The notes under the pieces: generated by a model
Database searches by the model: none
The model's input: the letters and a program-made list of their open reading frames with translations, nothing else
Told to the model about the DNA's origin: nothing
Made by a program: the position numbers and the translations under genes
Part shown: piece after piece, positions 52,169 to 64,000 of the stretch
How positions within the stretch are numbered: position 1 is the first letter of the stretch
Layout: every line of letters begins with the position of its first letter
Origin: Gordionus sp. m RMFG-2023
Taxonomy: Eukaryota > Nematomorpha > Gordioida > Chordodea > Parachordodidae
Direction of reading: 5' to 3'
DNA length: 64,000 nt
Assembly: GCF_954871325.1 (NCBI RefSeq)
Contig: NC_088779.1
Coordinates: 8,992,846 to 9,056,845 of the forward strand

Positions 52169-52383
52169 GTGTTAAACGTACGTTTTGAGCCGATTTTTTG
52201 AAACGGCTAACTCAATATTTCATCCAGAATAATATAACGCAAGCCTGAAGATTTTGTTTGTAGGAGGAACAAAGGTTTGGACAACTATTAGCGAAATCTT
52301 GAAACTTAGGCAATATTTTTCTGGATAAAATATTGAGTTAGTCTTTTTTTTAAATCGGCTCAAAACGAGCCTTTTAACAACAC
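52169..52383. mobile_element. hAT-type MITE, family B copy 10
   Basis: Ends TAGTGTTAAACG and CCTTTTAACAACACTA with the conserved inner CGGCTAACTCAATATTTCAT. It lies in the spacer between the two hAT arms. Confidence 0.7.
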
Positions 52384-52513
52384 TAATGAGCACTCGTAAT
52401 TTCAAATTTAAAGCTAGCTTATTTTACATTGATGTATATAGCCTGACTAAAATTTCTTGGATTGATGATTTACTTACTGATATAATTGTCAATCATGAGG
52501 TAATCAATGAATG

Positions 52514-54300
52514 CAGTGGCGTATCCAGGATTTTCTTAGGCCTTCGGTCGGGTCTTATGTTTTAGCTATTCTATTTAACTTTTATTTACTAATTCGTGCT
52601 TATGGATATTACAAGCTTATTTTTTATTATTTTAATTTAGGTATATTATATTCAGTGGCTTAGCTAAAAAAAATTCTTAGAGGGGGTCCATACATATAAA
52701 AGCATGGGGGGGGGGCTTCGCCTCCCAGACCCCCTTTAACGGGCCTTCGGCCGGGTTATCTTACATAACCATATCTTCGATAATATATAATAAATATATT
52801 AATGCATCAATAATATGTTATTATAATTGAGTAGATTATTCTCAATGACTTTATAATAATACTACCCAGAATAATTTCAATAGTAATATAATATCCTTAC
52901 ACAAACATCAAAACCAAAAAATATAAATTAATGGTATTTTTTTGATATAAAGTCACTTTTAAGTCTTTTGAACGTATAATCTAAAAAAATATTTTAGCTC
53001 TGGGTGGGGTCCAAACCCAAAAACCACCCCCGTAGCTACGCCACTGATTATATTTAATAAAGTTTTTTTTTAAAGTTGAAAAAAGTTTAATGTCATTTTT
53101 TTTTATAAAATTTGCTTTAAAAACTTGCCTCCGCTTAAATTCTCATATATAATTTTTTTATTGAAAATACTAATAGTAGTGTGTATAAAATATTAACTAG
53201 AAAATAATTTAAAAAACAAGTTTTTTTAACTTCTTATCAAATACAATATTATACAAAAATTTTTATTAAATACTATAATTATAATGTGATTTTTAATTTT
53301 CGTGGGATGTTGCCAATTCATCAAGAATTTTGTTTGTCGTTGGAACCAAATCTCTGTGGATATTTAACAGAGCTAACCCATTTAGCCGAGATTCGGAAGT
53401 AGTACTTCGTAAATATGTTTTCAACCTTCTCAAGTTGGAAAAAGTCCTTTCATTCGTACATGTTGTAATAGGCAAACATGCAAGAATATAAAACAACTTC
53501 AAAATATTCGGAAATTGAGCCAAGGTTTCTTTATACCTATTGAGCGCATCAATAGCATGCTCAGGTAAAATAGCTAAACGTCGTAAATATTTATACCACA
53601 ATTCGAATTCACTGTTTAAATTTATTTCAGTATCAATCTCATAGAAATAAAATTTTGCTAAATATTAATTTTACCATTAGTGACATTAAAAAACGAATTA
53701 GGATCTTTGGGTAATAAAACTTGAAAATTGCTAAAGACTTGTTTTATATCTAAAAACCATACTTTTATTTGCGATAAAAAAGTATCTAAGAATGGGGTGA
53801 AAATGAATATTTTATAATATTCTTCAGTTGAGCCAATATTTATATTACATCTCAATAATTGCCTATGTGCTAGACAAAGTTTAATTAGTGTTATATAAAA
53901 TTTAGCCTTCGATTCAACCTTTAGATAAATATTATGAAAATATTCATCTATATTCATTCTTATTGTATCTACCTGTTCATATATATTTTCCGCCAAATCA
54001 ATAACCTGAACCAAATCTAAATTTGGTTTTTGTAAATTTATACAAAGTAGTGAGTTATAGGAAAATAATTTATTGATGCAACTAGCAATAATAAAATAAA
54101 TTACCGTTTGATTACAATCTCTTTGAACTAAAAATTTTTCCATTTTATTAATATTTTTGAATAATGTTAATGTACTCACAAGGAGGAAACTTTAATAAAA
54201 TTTATTTATAAAAAATAAGTTTTATGTTTGGAAAATTGATATTCAAATATTTATAAAATTTTGATTGGGGGGGGGGGGTAAAATTTTTATTCGCTTAAAA
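52514..54300 (-). mobile_element. hAT element (ZMYM1-type), minus strand, interrupted by a MITE
   Basis: The outer end CAGTGGCGTATCCAGGATTTT at 52514 is a typical terminus of this hAT group. The transposase reads on the minus strand: 54179-53658 (FLVQRDCNQTVIYFIIASCI..NINIGSTEEYYK) and 53601-53293 (hATC end, NERTFSNLRRLKTYLRS, NIHRDLVPTTNKILDELATS). One stop separates the two frames. The other terminal repeat was not found beyond a G homopolymer near 54268, so the right boundary is approximate. The dimerisation end is complete, unlike the plus-strand arm. Confidence 0.75.
52653..53046. mobile_element. hAT MITE, 394 bp, nested in the hAT element
   Basis: Ends CAGTGGCTTAGCTAAAAAAA and GGGGGTGGTTTTTG..GTAGCTACGCCACTG (right end given as on the plus strand: ACCCCCGTAGCTACGCCACTG). 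A perfect 8-bp target duplication ATTATATT lies at 52645-52652 and 53047-53054. Contains an 11-G run. Confidence 0.88.
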
Positions 54301-56347
54301 TGATATTAATGAAAATATTCAAATTTGCGATTACGCGCCTGAAAGACTGGGTGTCAAAAACTCTTATCAGATTCTGAAATTATATTTTCTTTATCGGGGA
54401 GACAACTGATGCGGTAATGTCCTAATATGTTTTTTTTCTGATAATTTCACGTTGGTTGCGGTTCAATTTGTTGTAAGTAAACTTTAAATTCCTTTCTTTA
54501 TTTTTCCTCCTTTAAGCATTACATTTGGAAATTTTTCTATTTGCACTCATGTTTCAACTTATTTCCGTTAGGCGATGTAAATAATTCCAGATTTTAAGTA
54601 ATAAGAATCTCGATGTAGAATCATTTTACCAGATCCTGATATTAAAAAGAAAATACTTGTCAAATTGTGGTGGATATCAATATCAATGAATATGATTTTT
54701 GGCTCTTGGAAAATTTTAACGGGGTTTGGCCCGGCCTCTATTTATTGTTTGTTTTTTGGGTCAGAATACTTTTTTAAAATTACGCCAGGCCTTAAAGGAA
54801 GGGGATGCCAGAAAAATAATTTAATGATATACCCCCTTTTAAAATATTAAACTAAAATTAAAAATACGTATTTTTAATTTTTGGAAGGCAATTAATAATT
54901 CCTCTATCAATTTATCCCTCGTTCTATATTTGGTAAACAGACTTTTTGTGTTTTATGACATAATGTAATTAGAAGTAATGAAAGATTCCTAATATTATGT
55001 CACAAGTTATATTTAACGCAGTTCAGAAGTCTTTGAAAAGAGAAAAAAATATTTAAAATTTTTAGCATCGTATGAATAGTGATATCTGGAACATTAGAAA
55101 ATAGCCACATTGAAATACTTTGAGCTAAAAAAAATAGATTATAATAACTAGAGACCGGGATAAAGCAATTGTGGTAACAATGATAACACGAGTAACTTTT
55201 TAACCCTTGAGCCTAAAGACCTTAAATTTGGTGTGATGATATATTTTCATATATAATTTAGACCTTAAATTTGGTGTGAAAATGTATTTTTATACGTAAT
55301 TTAAACCTTAAATTTGGTTGTGAAGAAGTATTTTTATATCTAATTTCTTATCTATGTTCATATTTTGAAAAAGCTTCCTGGTATTTTACCAAAAAATGAT
55401 AAAATTCACCGTATAGTTAATTTTGCTTTTAGCAAAATATATTTTGACTCGGAATTTAATTGCATATATATTCCTTAATGACATAGTTATAATAAACGTC
55501 TACACCATATAAAAAGATAAAATATACTTTTGAGCAAAAAAGGAAGATGAATAAATAGTTTGTGTTATTAAAATTTTAAAAGTCGCAAAGGGGAAGAATA
55601 ATTGAAAGGTAAGATGTACCCTAAAATGGGCACACTCAAAATTGTATTGATTAGTTAATTAATAATTAAGAGTGATAAATACATGTCAAAATTACATTAT
55701 TTTATTCAATTAAACAATATATTTATGACCCTGTTGCTTAGCCACTTTGCCCTGGATATGGGGTAAAATGGCGAAAATGGAACAATTTACTTAATTAATC
55801 ATAGCTCCTAAAGTATTATAGGTAAAGAGCTATACTTTTTTTTTATTTTGCAGGTGAGAGATTTGCTTATATGTCTATTTGTTCCGTTTTGTTTGTTTCA
55901 AAATTTTATGATAAAAATGCTAAATACCAATCGTACCCTACACTTATTTAATACATTTTAGAAGCAAGGGCCGAGGGATGCTTTCTTAGCAAGCTCAAAT
56001 AAGAATTGACACTCCCCAAGAAATATTATTTTTGAGAACCCTCCTAGATTTCATTTACAAAAATTCAGATGAATTTAAAGTTGATATATAATATTTATTA
56101 GAATAATTAGTTAAAAAAAATGGATATAAGAAAATTTTGTCAACTTAAAAAATATAAAAGTAATATAATTTAATATAAAAAAATATATAACCCCCAATAA
56201 TAATTAGAGAAAATATAATAACTGTCCTTATTACAATCTGAGACATCATATCTGATACCTCTTCTATACCGTGTACAAAAAATTACTTAAGTATAATTCT
56301 ATTAAATTTATTTCTAATAACTATGATTATGCATAATTTCTAGAAGA
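54301..56347. other. AT-rich stretch with a 43-bp tandem repeat
   Basis: Three diverged copies of an approximately 43-bp unit starting ACCTTAAATTTGGTGTGA lie at 55219-55350. No gene seen. Confidence 0.6.
55219..55350. repeat. Tandem repeat, 3 copies of about 43 bp
   Basis: Each unit begins ACCTTAAATTTGGT and contains TATTTT(C/T)ATA and TAATTT. Copies start near 55219, 55262 and 55305. Confidence 0.85.
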
Positions 56348-57356
56348 GTGTACGAAATACTCAGATATCCCAAAAGACAAAATCTGCTTAATAGAATTAT
56401 GTCTTTTGTGCTACAAGAAACTACAAAAGGTAGGTCCAACCAGATGGAGTCTAGGATATCTTACCACATTTTTGGCTCTAGAAGAGCTCATTTGAGTGCC
56501 CTTGGAGAAATATCGGAATGGTCTGAATTTAATATTTTATCTGAAGCAGATACTTTATTGGATTCAATAAGACAACCGATTTTATTTTGTATTGGGATTT
56601 ATAAATAAATTATTTAATTACACAACAATTTTGTGCAATATAAAAAAATAATATGGTTTTGATGGTGACTATGAGAATCGCCAATATTATTTATTATATT
56701 TACAACTTCAAAAACTAAGACATATATTTAACCATGAATTTCATAAAATTTTTGTAATTATTGGGAGAAAGCTAGATTATATGATTTTGAGATCGGCAAT
56801 CCTCGAGCTACACCAAGAAAAATAGTCGTTCCAATATAAATGTGGAATCAATTGAGAATTGTTATAAGATACTTTTTGACACATTCTTGACACAAATTCA
56901 AAAGGATTTGTGGTTCACCAAATGGCACTATCTAATTTACAAATTTTATAAGTTATAAATCCTTCAGAGGAAATATTAAATCTTGATCTAGATATAATTA
57001 AATATTTGGTTGAATTTTATTCAAGCGATATTAATGTATCTGAAGGCCAATTGATTTCTGAGTTAAAATTTTGTCACGAAAGATTAATTCTACTAATAAT
57101 ATTAACGCAATGGAAGCATTGTTTAATTTAAAATATATTTTGGCTTTTTCCAAATATAATAAAACTATTCTATATTTTGGCAAAATCACCAATAAGCACA
57201 AACACAAATGAAAGAACCTTTTCATCATTGAGGAAAATAAAAACTTATCTTATGAGTACCACATCAGAAAACAGGTTTAATAGTTTAGGTTTACCTAATA
57301 TTCATCGAGATTTGATTCCAAGAACAGAACAAATTATTTGAAATTGGGGCAATCAC
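56348..57356 (+). pseudogene. Diverged hAT transposase remnant
   Basis: The left part reads ESRISYHIFGSRRAHLSALG..EISEWSEFNILSEADTLL, like the middle of ZMYM1-type hAT transposases (TRWSxRxxAxxxL..ALxEIxED..TRxEAxxL). The right part has ISTNTNERTFSSLRKIKTYL and PNIHRDLIPRTEQII in the hATC position. Several frame breaks. It is more diverged than the copies at 50-54 kb and so is an older or different lineage. Confidence 0.65.
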
Positions 57357-58214
57357 AATGAAGATTAAATTTTCACTTATGAATCATATTTTATTTTAAA
57401 TTTTAAATAAAACAAGGTAAAAATAAATTAATTTTCTGATAATGAATGAGTAGAACATGTAGCATTTTAAATGTCCAAAATTGAAAAAATTCAGGAAAAA
57501 TAAATATTTTTCATTTTTTTACACCGCTATATTGTTAAATGTATGAGCTATAAAAAGCATATTTTGAATTATTTTAACTTATAGTGTGGAAAATTAATAA
57601 AAGACAACTGTACCATATAGCAACGTTGTCCATCAATCACTTATCTATAGACGCAGGCAGGATTTTGAAATAAAACGTTCAATGGATTTGAATGAAATAA
57701 ATGTATATTGTTAAGAAGTTATCTTGGTATAATATGTATATCTTTTTTTTACATATTCAGTTTGGTTGATTCATTAAGCAGAAAAAATAGGCTAAGTATG
57801 GCATTTTACACTCCCCATATATATTGGCAAAAACAGACAATTTATATTTTTGCAAACTCCCCCTCTATCTTTGGTAAGAAGTTGACGATTAATATTACAA
57901 GTATTTTAGCTATTAACTATGCTAAAAGGTGATATCTTTTGGTAATAAAAACTTTATAAGAATACTGGGATGCTGTAGTTAGATGGTAAATTATTAGATA
58001 CAAATATGTCCCATTTAGCTATTATAAGAGCTTCGAAATTCCAAGAGCTTAAATGAAAAATTCAAAGAGCTAGGACTGAAGCGACACAAAAAGAGGTGTC
58101 ATGCATGACCATGATTCGCAGTAAGGGCAAGAAATATACGCATTTCAAGTAGTAGTGAGCCAAGAATTAATTATGAGATAAAGGTCTAAATATATTCGTT
58201 TGTAAATACTATTT

Positions 58215-58415
58215 GCACCTCTCGGGCTGACCCAAATTTAATTTTTTCTGGCCTGACATGGATTTTTTTAAAAATTCTCTTCGACCCGGTCCGGATTTCT
58301 TCAAAATGTATCACATTTATTTTTAATTTTTATAGAAAGGCGATTTAAAATATATGAAGAGAAGAAATTTAGGCCCGGTCCGGGTGGTATATTTAAAAAA
58401 ATAGAGCCCTAGATA
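58215..58415. mobile_element. Degraded GC-rich family C-like element
   Basis: CTCTCGGGCTGACCC, CGACCCGGTCCGGATTTC and GGCCCGGTCCGGGT blocks flank AT-rich sequence, as in family C, but clear ends are lost. Confidence 0.4.
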
Positions 58416-58719
58416 TAATTTTGACCCTCAAATTAGTTAAAATCCATTTTCTCTTCATATAGGTAAATATACTTTATTTTAATATTAAGATGTAAACTTA
58501 GCTCTTTATAAAACTTTTAAATTACCCTATTTCATATCATTAAATTTGCCGCGGCAAACGTGAAAAAACTCAAGTAATTAGAATCTGTTTACCTCAGAGC
58601 TAGATTATTGTATTTGAACAAGACTTTTATTTTACCATTAGGCTAGTAGCAAATTTGATTGTTTTCATTAATATAGTTTTTAAAAATTTTATCCCCACCC
58701 TTAGTCAAAATTTTGCAAT

Positions 58720-60097
58720 ATCAATCAGTTTGTCTTTGCTGCTAGTTGCATTAATAAATCATTTTCCTATAGCTCATTAATTTGTAGAAATTTACAAAAG
58801 CAAAATTTAGATTTAGTTCAGGTTATTGATTTGTGGGAAAATGTATATGAACAGGTAAAAGAATGAATGTAGATAAATATTTCATAATATTTATATAGAC
58901 GTTGAATAGAAAGCTAGATCTTATGATACAACACTAATTATAGCACCTAGGCAATTATTGAGATATAATATAAATGTTGACTGAACTGAAGAATATTATT
59001 AATATTCATTTTCATTAACACAAATAAAAATATGGTTTTTAGATAAAAAAACAGCAATCTTCAAATTTAATTACCTAAAGACCCTTCTTTGTTTTCTGTA
59101 GTGTTTTTAAACGGCTCATTTTAAGCCGATTTTTTAAAACGGCTAACTCAATATTTTAGCCAGAAAAATATTGGCTAAGCCTCGAAATTTCGATAATATA
59201 TGTCTAGACCTTTGTTCTTTCTGCAAGCAAAATCTTCAGTTTGTCGTAATATTTTTTTGGATGAAATAATGAGTTGCCGTTTAAAAACACGTTTTCTGAT
59301 GCTAATATTGGTAAAATTAAATATTTAGCAAATTTTATTCCTGATATTGATATTAAAATCAATTTAATCGGTGAATTCGAATTGTGGTATAAATACTGCT
59401 TTGGTTATTTTACCAAAGTATGCTATTGATGCGCTCAATCGGTGTAATGAGACCTTAGCTCAATTTCCAGATATTTTGAGTGGTTTTATATTCTTGCATG
59501 TTTGCCTATTATAACATGTACGAATGGAAAAATGTTTTCCAACTTGAGAAGGTTGAAAACTTATTTACGAAATATTACTTCTGAATCTCGGCTAAATGGA
59601 TTAGCTCTGTTGAATATCCACAGAGATTTGGTTCCAACGACAAATGAAATTCTTGATGAATTGGCAAATTTCCCACGAAAATTAAATCATATTATAATAT
59701 GTATAAATTTTTTTATAATATTGTATTTGATTAAAATTATTTACTAATCAATATTTTACACACACTACAATTAGTATTTTCAATAAAAAAAATTTATTCT
59801 ACTTATATTTTATGAGAATTTAAGCTGAGGCTAGTTCTTAAAGCAATTTTTTTTAAAAAAATGACACTTAACTTTATTTCAATTTTACATTTAAAATTTT
59901 TTTTAAATTAAATAAAATACCTATAAAATAATAATAAATTCGGTTATTACCTTTATTTCTTCTTTTATCCATAAGCGCGAATTAGTAAATAAAAGCTAAA
60001 AATATTAATATAATTATTATTGAATTATTAATGATTTAACAGAATAGCTCAAACATATGACACCCCCCCCCCCTATAGGAAAATCATGTATCCACTG
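58720..60097 (+). pseudogene. hAT element remnant with 3' end, interrupted by a family B MITE
   Basis: Decayed matches to the minus-strand copy (LDLVQVIDLWENVYEQ near 58815; LNGLALLNIHRDLVPTTNEI near 59605-59650). The right terminus is a C homopolymer then ATGTATCCACTG at 60097, the reverse of CAGTGGATACAT. The left end is uncertain; a possible one lies near 57650. It is split at 59101-59289 by a family B copy. Confidence 0.7.
59101..59289. mobile_element. hAT-type MITE, family B copy 11, with 8-bp target duplication
   Basis: Starts TAGTGTTTTTAAACGGCTC (with TA at 59099-59100) and ends GCCGTTTAAAAACAC. It is flanked on both sides by GTTTTCTG, a perfect 8-bp duplication of the interrupted hAT remnant, which assigns family B to the hAT superfamily. 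Confidence 0.8.
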
Positions 60098-63000
60098 CCT
60101 TAAATATAATATATATATAAAGGACTTTTCATATTCTTACTAAAAGATAAACAAATGTAAAATAATATATCGCAAAAATCATTAAAAATTTTAAGTATAA
60201 AAAATAGGAATTCGTTTTTCATGAAAATATACGTTCCGCCTATCACAAAAGAGGATGAGAAAGCCAGCTGCTTTCGGTAGAATAATCGCGGACCGAATTT
60301 CCCGCTAAACCCGATTTGTCATATCATATTGACTTGTAAAACAAATTCGGATCTACAGGGTAACTCGGTTAATCGCGTAGGAAAGGATGGGTAACTCAGC
60401 TGATCGCGTAGGAATACTTTTCCTCAAGATTCCATCAAATATGGTATAAATATTTCAAGGTATGGTTGGGTTTGATTTTGATACGTAAAAAATTATATTT
60501 TCCAGAGTTTGTTGAGTTACGAAATTTCGCCTATATTTTTTATTTTACAAATATTTTTATAAAAATTGAAATAATTATTTTATAAAATTAAATAAAATTT
60601 ATTAATATTTTATGTGCCTGTGCCGATTTATGATGATTCCCTAATAAAATAAATAAACATAATTGAAAAAAAAAATCAATTAATTTTCTTTTTTTCAATC
60701 ATTTTACCCTAATTAATTATAATTTAATGCATCGAAATAATTCTTCAAACGACCTCAATTTCTTAAATTTTTTTTTTAAAACTGATATTTGATTGGCATT
60801 TATCGCTACATTGATTGTCATAATTTTTTTTAATATTTGGGCAAGGCCAATGGCATTTATTAGTAAAATTACGCTTTTATAGCTTGCTCTCATTCAAAAT
60901 TAATGCGAATACGCGGCGAAGTATATAAAATATGTGCGAATTCGCGACGAAAAATACAAAAAACTTGCGTATATTATATACAGGTTATTACTTATACTGT
61001 GTTGCATAAGTTATTATATACAGGTTATTACTTATACTGTGTATTCTTAAATAATATTTAAAAAATGTCTAGATTATACAATTTTTTATTTTGTTTATAT
61101 ATACAAAATGGCCCAGTCTAAATCTTAAGAATCTTTTTTTTTCTCTCTCAGTAATTTCTATTTTATAGCTTTTTTTGTAAATTTTTCTCCTAGTGCTTGT
61201 AGATCGTATGACGTGAGAAAACTTTTGAAGTTTTTATATTAATTTGAGAAAATTAATTTTTAAACCAAGTTTGGGATATGGCCTAAAACAAAAATTGTTA
61301 CTCAATTCAAAGATTTCAATTAAAGGAATTTTTTTATAATTGGATGAAATATATTCAAAATCAAATATTATATCTAATATAAAATTTGGGTTAGAGTAAT
61401 TTAATCATTTTTATTAATGCCCTGTCAAATCTGACAGATCGTGTGGTTATAAAAAGAATAGAAATTGAAATAAATCAGCTGTTCCTCTCCCATATAGTTA
61501 TGGTGCATGTTAACTGGTTAAAAGAGAATTTGATATAAAAGTTAAATATTCAAAACAATTAAAAAAAATATATACATTATATTTTAACTTTAATAGGTAT
61601 TTGTTTGCAACAATTTTAATGTCAAAATCAAAATATTTTCGAAATTTAACAATTTAATTGATATAGATTAATTAATACCGTAACTTAGATTTAAACAAAA
61701 GCATTTCATATAGTTTTAAATGTTTTTGTCAAAAAATTTGAATTTTCAAGGATATAACAGTAAATTTAACACATATACAATAATAGTTTTTATATATTTA
61801 TATTTATGGTATAAATTTTAACAAAAAAGCAAGATATAATTGTTATTTATAAATTATAACTTGAGTTTTATAATTTTCCACTTCTCATGTACGATATTTG
61901 AAATCCGAATAATTGATTCATTAGAAAACGGCTAAAGTTTTTCCAGAGTTTTACTTCGAATAAAAAGTTTTTTTTTTCGAAATTAATAAAACAATAAAAA
62001 TAAAAACCAAATTTTAATAAAAAAAATGAAAAATAATAAAAAAAATACTAATAAAAGAAAAACTTTATATCAAAAAAAAATTTGTTATGTTGTAGGCAAA
62101 TTTTTTAAAAATTATTTTTTTTGTATAATTGTAAAATATCATATCATCAAAGAGAATTATTTTTAAATCCTCAAAAATTTATTATAACTCCTGTGTGATT
62201 ATAAAAAAAAATATATATAAATGAAAGATGGGAAGATAGGCATAATAAAAATAAATTAAACGCCAATAAAAATATAAATTTTATGACTTTTTTTTAAAAA
62301 AAAACAATCATTTTATAAGCTATAAATTTTAGAACTTATCTAATTTGGGCATCACCTAACGAACCTTATCATTTAGATTTGTGATATGAAATTAAAACGC
62401 GATGGCTTCGAGTTTTACAAATCTCTAGCACTGTCAAATATATCTTTTCTTCTTCTAAAATTAGAACAACCAAAATGGCGGAATGTAATAAGTATAACTG
62501 CAGATTTTTTATTTTTAAAAAAGTTGAAACAGCACATTTAACTTCTTAAATAAAGCTATAAAAATGTGGTTTATTTTACAGCCGTTATACAAAATAAAAA
62601 AATGAAGATAATAATAAAAATCGGCAAATAAATAAATTTTTAGCATTTTCTTTTCTATATCCAAATTGCTAAATAAATACTAAATACTAATAATTATTAT
62701 TATTGTGATTTATGTTTTTAAATTTATATAATCGTTAAAAAATATATTTTTTCTTTGATAAAATTCATGGTAGAATAATATTTTTTTTTAAAAAAGCACA
62801 TATTAACTTAGAAAGTATAATGATAGTCCCAATAAAGCACATAAAATATAAATTATTTAAAAAGTCTGAAAAAAATAAGCAAAAAACAGAAAGAATGTTA
62901 AATTTTGTCCAAAATTAATAATTAAAATTTCTTAAAAATGTGAGTTAATTCCTTGCAATTTTTATATAAGAATTAAACATAAAATAATTTTTTTTCAGAC

Positions 63001-64000
63001 AGTCATTAGAAGTTATAAGATTTTTGGTATTATTTTAACAACAAAAATCGCACATGGTTTACCATTATTCATTTATATATTATCCAACCATATCCTCTAA
63101 AAAAAATATATACATTTTAATAAATATAAATTTATATAAAGATATATAATGATAATTTATTATACTTAAATATTCATTATTTTTATTAGTATGATAATGG
63201 CTTTAACGTATTTTATAAATTTGAATTTATTATTTGATGTGATTGGCCCAGCCGCTTTTCAAACATTTAATTTGGATTTAGTTTATTTAATTCGGAACTA
63301 ATTTAAAAAATAAATAATTCCCTACTAAGGAAAAAGAAATAAGGTAAAAATTTTAATTATTATTATGCAATATATCAGTGGCGTGATAATGTCACCGGTG
63401 AACCCCTCCATCTAACCTTTTCTATCTGAAATTTTCAGGCATCCTCCCCCATATTCCTCCTGATGTGCGCAACTCCCTTTGCCCTGTTGTTACGTCACTG
63501 TATTTTATTGAATTATATATTTTATTACTTCATGCCCAGTGAGTGCATACGCTAGCTTTCAAAATATAATTCTAAATCATTATCAATAAAAATTTGGACC
63601 ATTTTACCCCGTCGTTTAAAAATATTTGAAAAATTAAGGCGTAAAGGAAATTAAATCGTCTAATTTCTCTAGGAGAATTTAGAAAATAAATTTTAATTTA
63701 ACAAGGTTTTATATATTATAAAATAATTTTTGAATTCTGGTGAATGAAAATGGGTTAATTGATAACTCAATATTTTATAATAAATGATTAATTTATAAAT
63801 TTCTGAATATTAATTAACAGTTAATTTAAATATCATTGCCCTCTTAATAAAAAATAATAGAATGTATTTACATCTTTTAGGTTTATTGTACTATCTAATC
63901 ATTAAAGTTAAATCTATTAAAATATTGTTCACATATTTACTCTACTCTTGCATTTTAATTATCAAAAGTTTTTCATCTTTACTGTTTTTGTTAATACCAC
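60098..64000. other. AT-rich right flank with small repeats
   Basis: Short tandem duplications lie near 60360-60412 (about 39 bp, TAACTCGGTTAATCGCGTAGG type) and 60973-61052 (40-bp unit containing ATACAGGTTATTACTTATAC, two copies). A 24-codon frame beginning ATGGCGGAATGTAATAAG at 62475 with an upstream AACCAAAATGGCGG (YY1-like) could be a first exon, but no continuation was found. Confidence 0.4.
63376..63500. mobile_element. Tiny hAT-like MITE (125 bp)
   Basis: Ends CAGTGGCGTGATAATGTC and GTTGTTACGTCACTG are inverted and match the CAGTGGCGTA terminus of the hAT elements at 52.5 kb. No 8-bp duplication is evident. Confidence 0.45.

Overview
The window looks like about 64 kb of an AT-rich invertebrate animal nuclear genome. 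The genes carry GT-AG introns and include two animal-type families, a WD40 coronin and a zona pellucida (ZP) domain protein. Most of the DNA between exons is occupied by DNA transposons, small non-autonomous elements and degraded LINE sequence. I cannot name the species. I saw no tRNA, rRNA, CRISPR array, operon or LTR-bounded element.

Host genes, left to right. (1) 536-7107 (+): a four-exon gene for a nuclear-looking protein with a transposase/paired-like bipartite helix-turn-helix region. It converges on (2) 7406-12301 (-): a complete six-exon coronin whose C-terminal coiled coil appears to be missing. (3) 18036-21582 (+): three long exons for a hydrophobic N-terminus followed by about 930 residues of charged, disordered sequence. 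It is followed in the same direction by (4) 22924-28349 (+): a split but recognisable ZP module; the two may be one gene. (5) 35278-38272 (+): a six-exon coiled-coil protein of 378 aa, weakly HAUS1-like, with three introns of only 40-52 bp. (6) 40901-43451 (+): a five-exon unrecognised protein of 155 aa. (7) 46594-47481 (-): a three-exon unrecognised protein of 82 aa with a 27-nt middle exon. Exon-intron models were built by hand from splice consensus, reading-phase agreement and, for coronin and ZP, family similarity.

Mobile DNA. LINE 3' parts lie at 15075-15735 and 31930-35010; the second is split by a 1.83-kb hAT element with a clear 8-bp target duplication. hAT transposase remnants of the ZMYM1/52-kDa-repressor type fill 50.5-60.1 kb, including two 509-bp arms in inverted orientation that look identical. 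At least three hAT-type MITE families recur, one of them in roughly ten copies, plus several nested elements inside introns. Regions 15.9-18.0, 28.4-31.9, 43.5-46.5, 47.5-50.5 and 60.1-64.0 kb are largely AT-rich sequence in which I see little.

No obvious novel multi-gene system is present. The most interesting points are the transposase-like HTH gene, the short coronin, the long charged region beside a ZP module, the two unrecognised small genes with micro-exons, and the identical inverted repeat.
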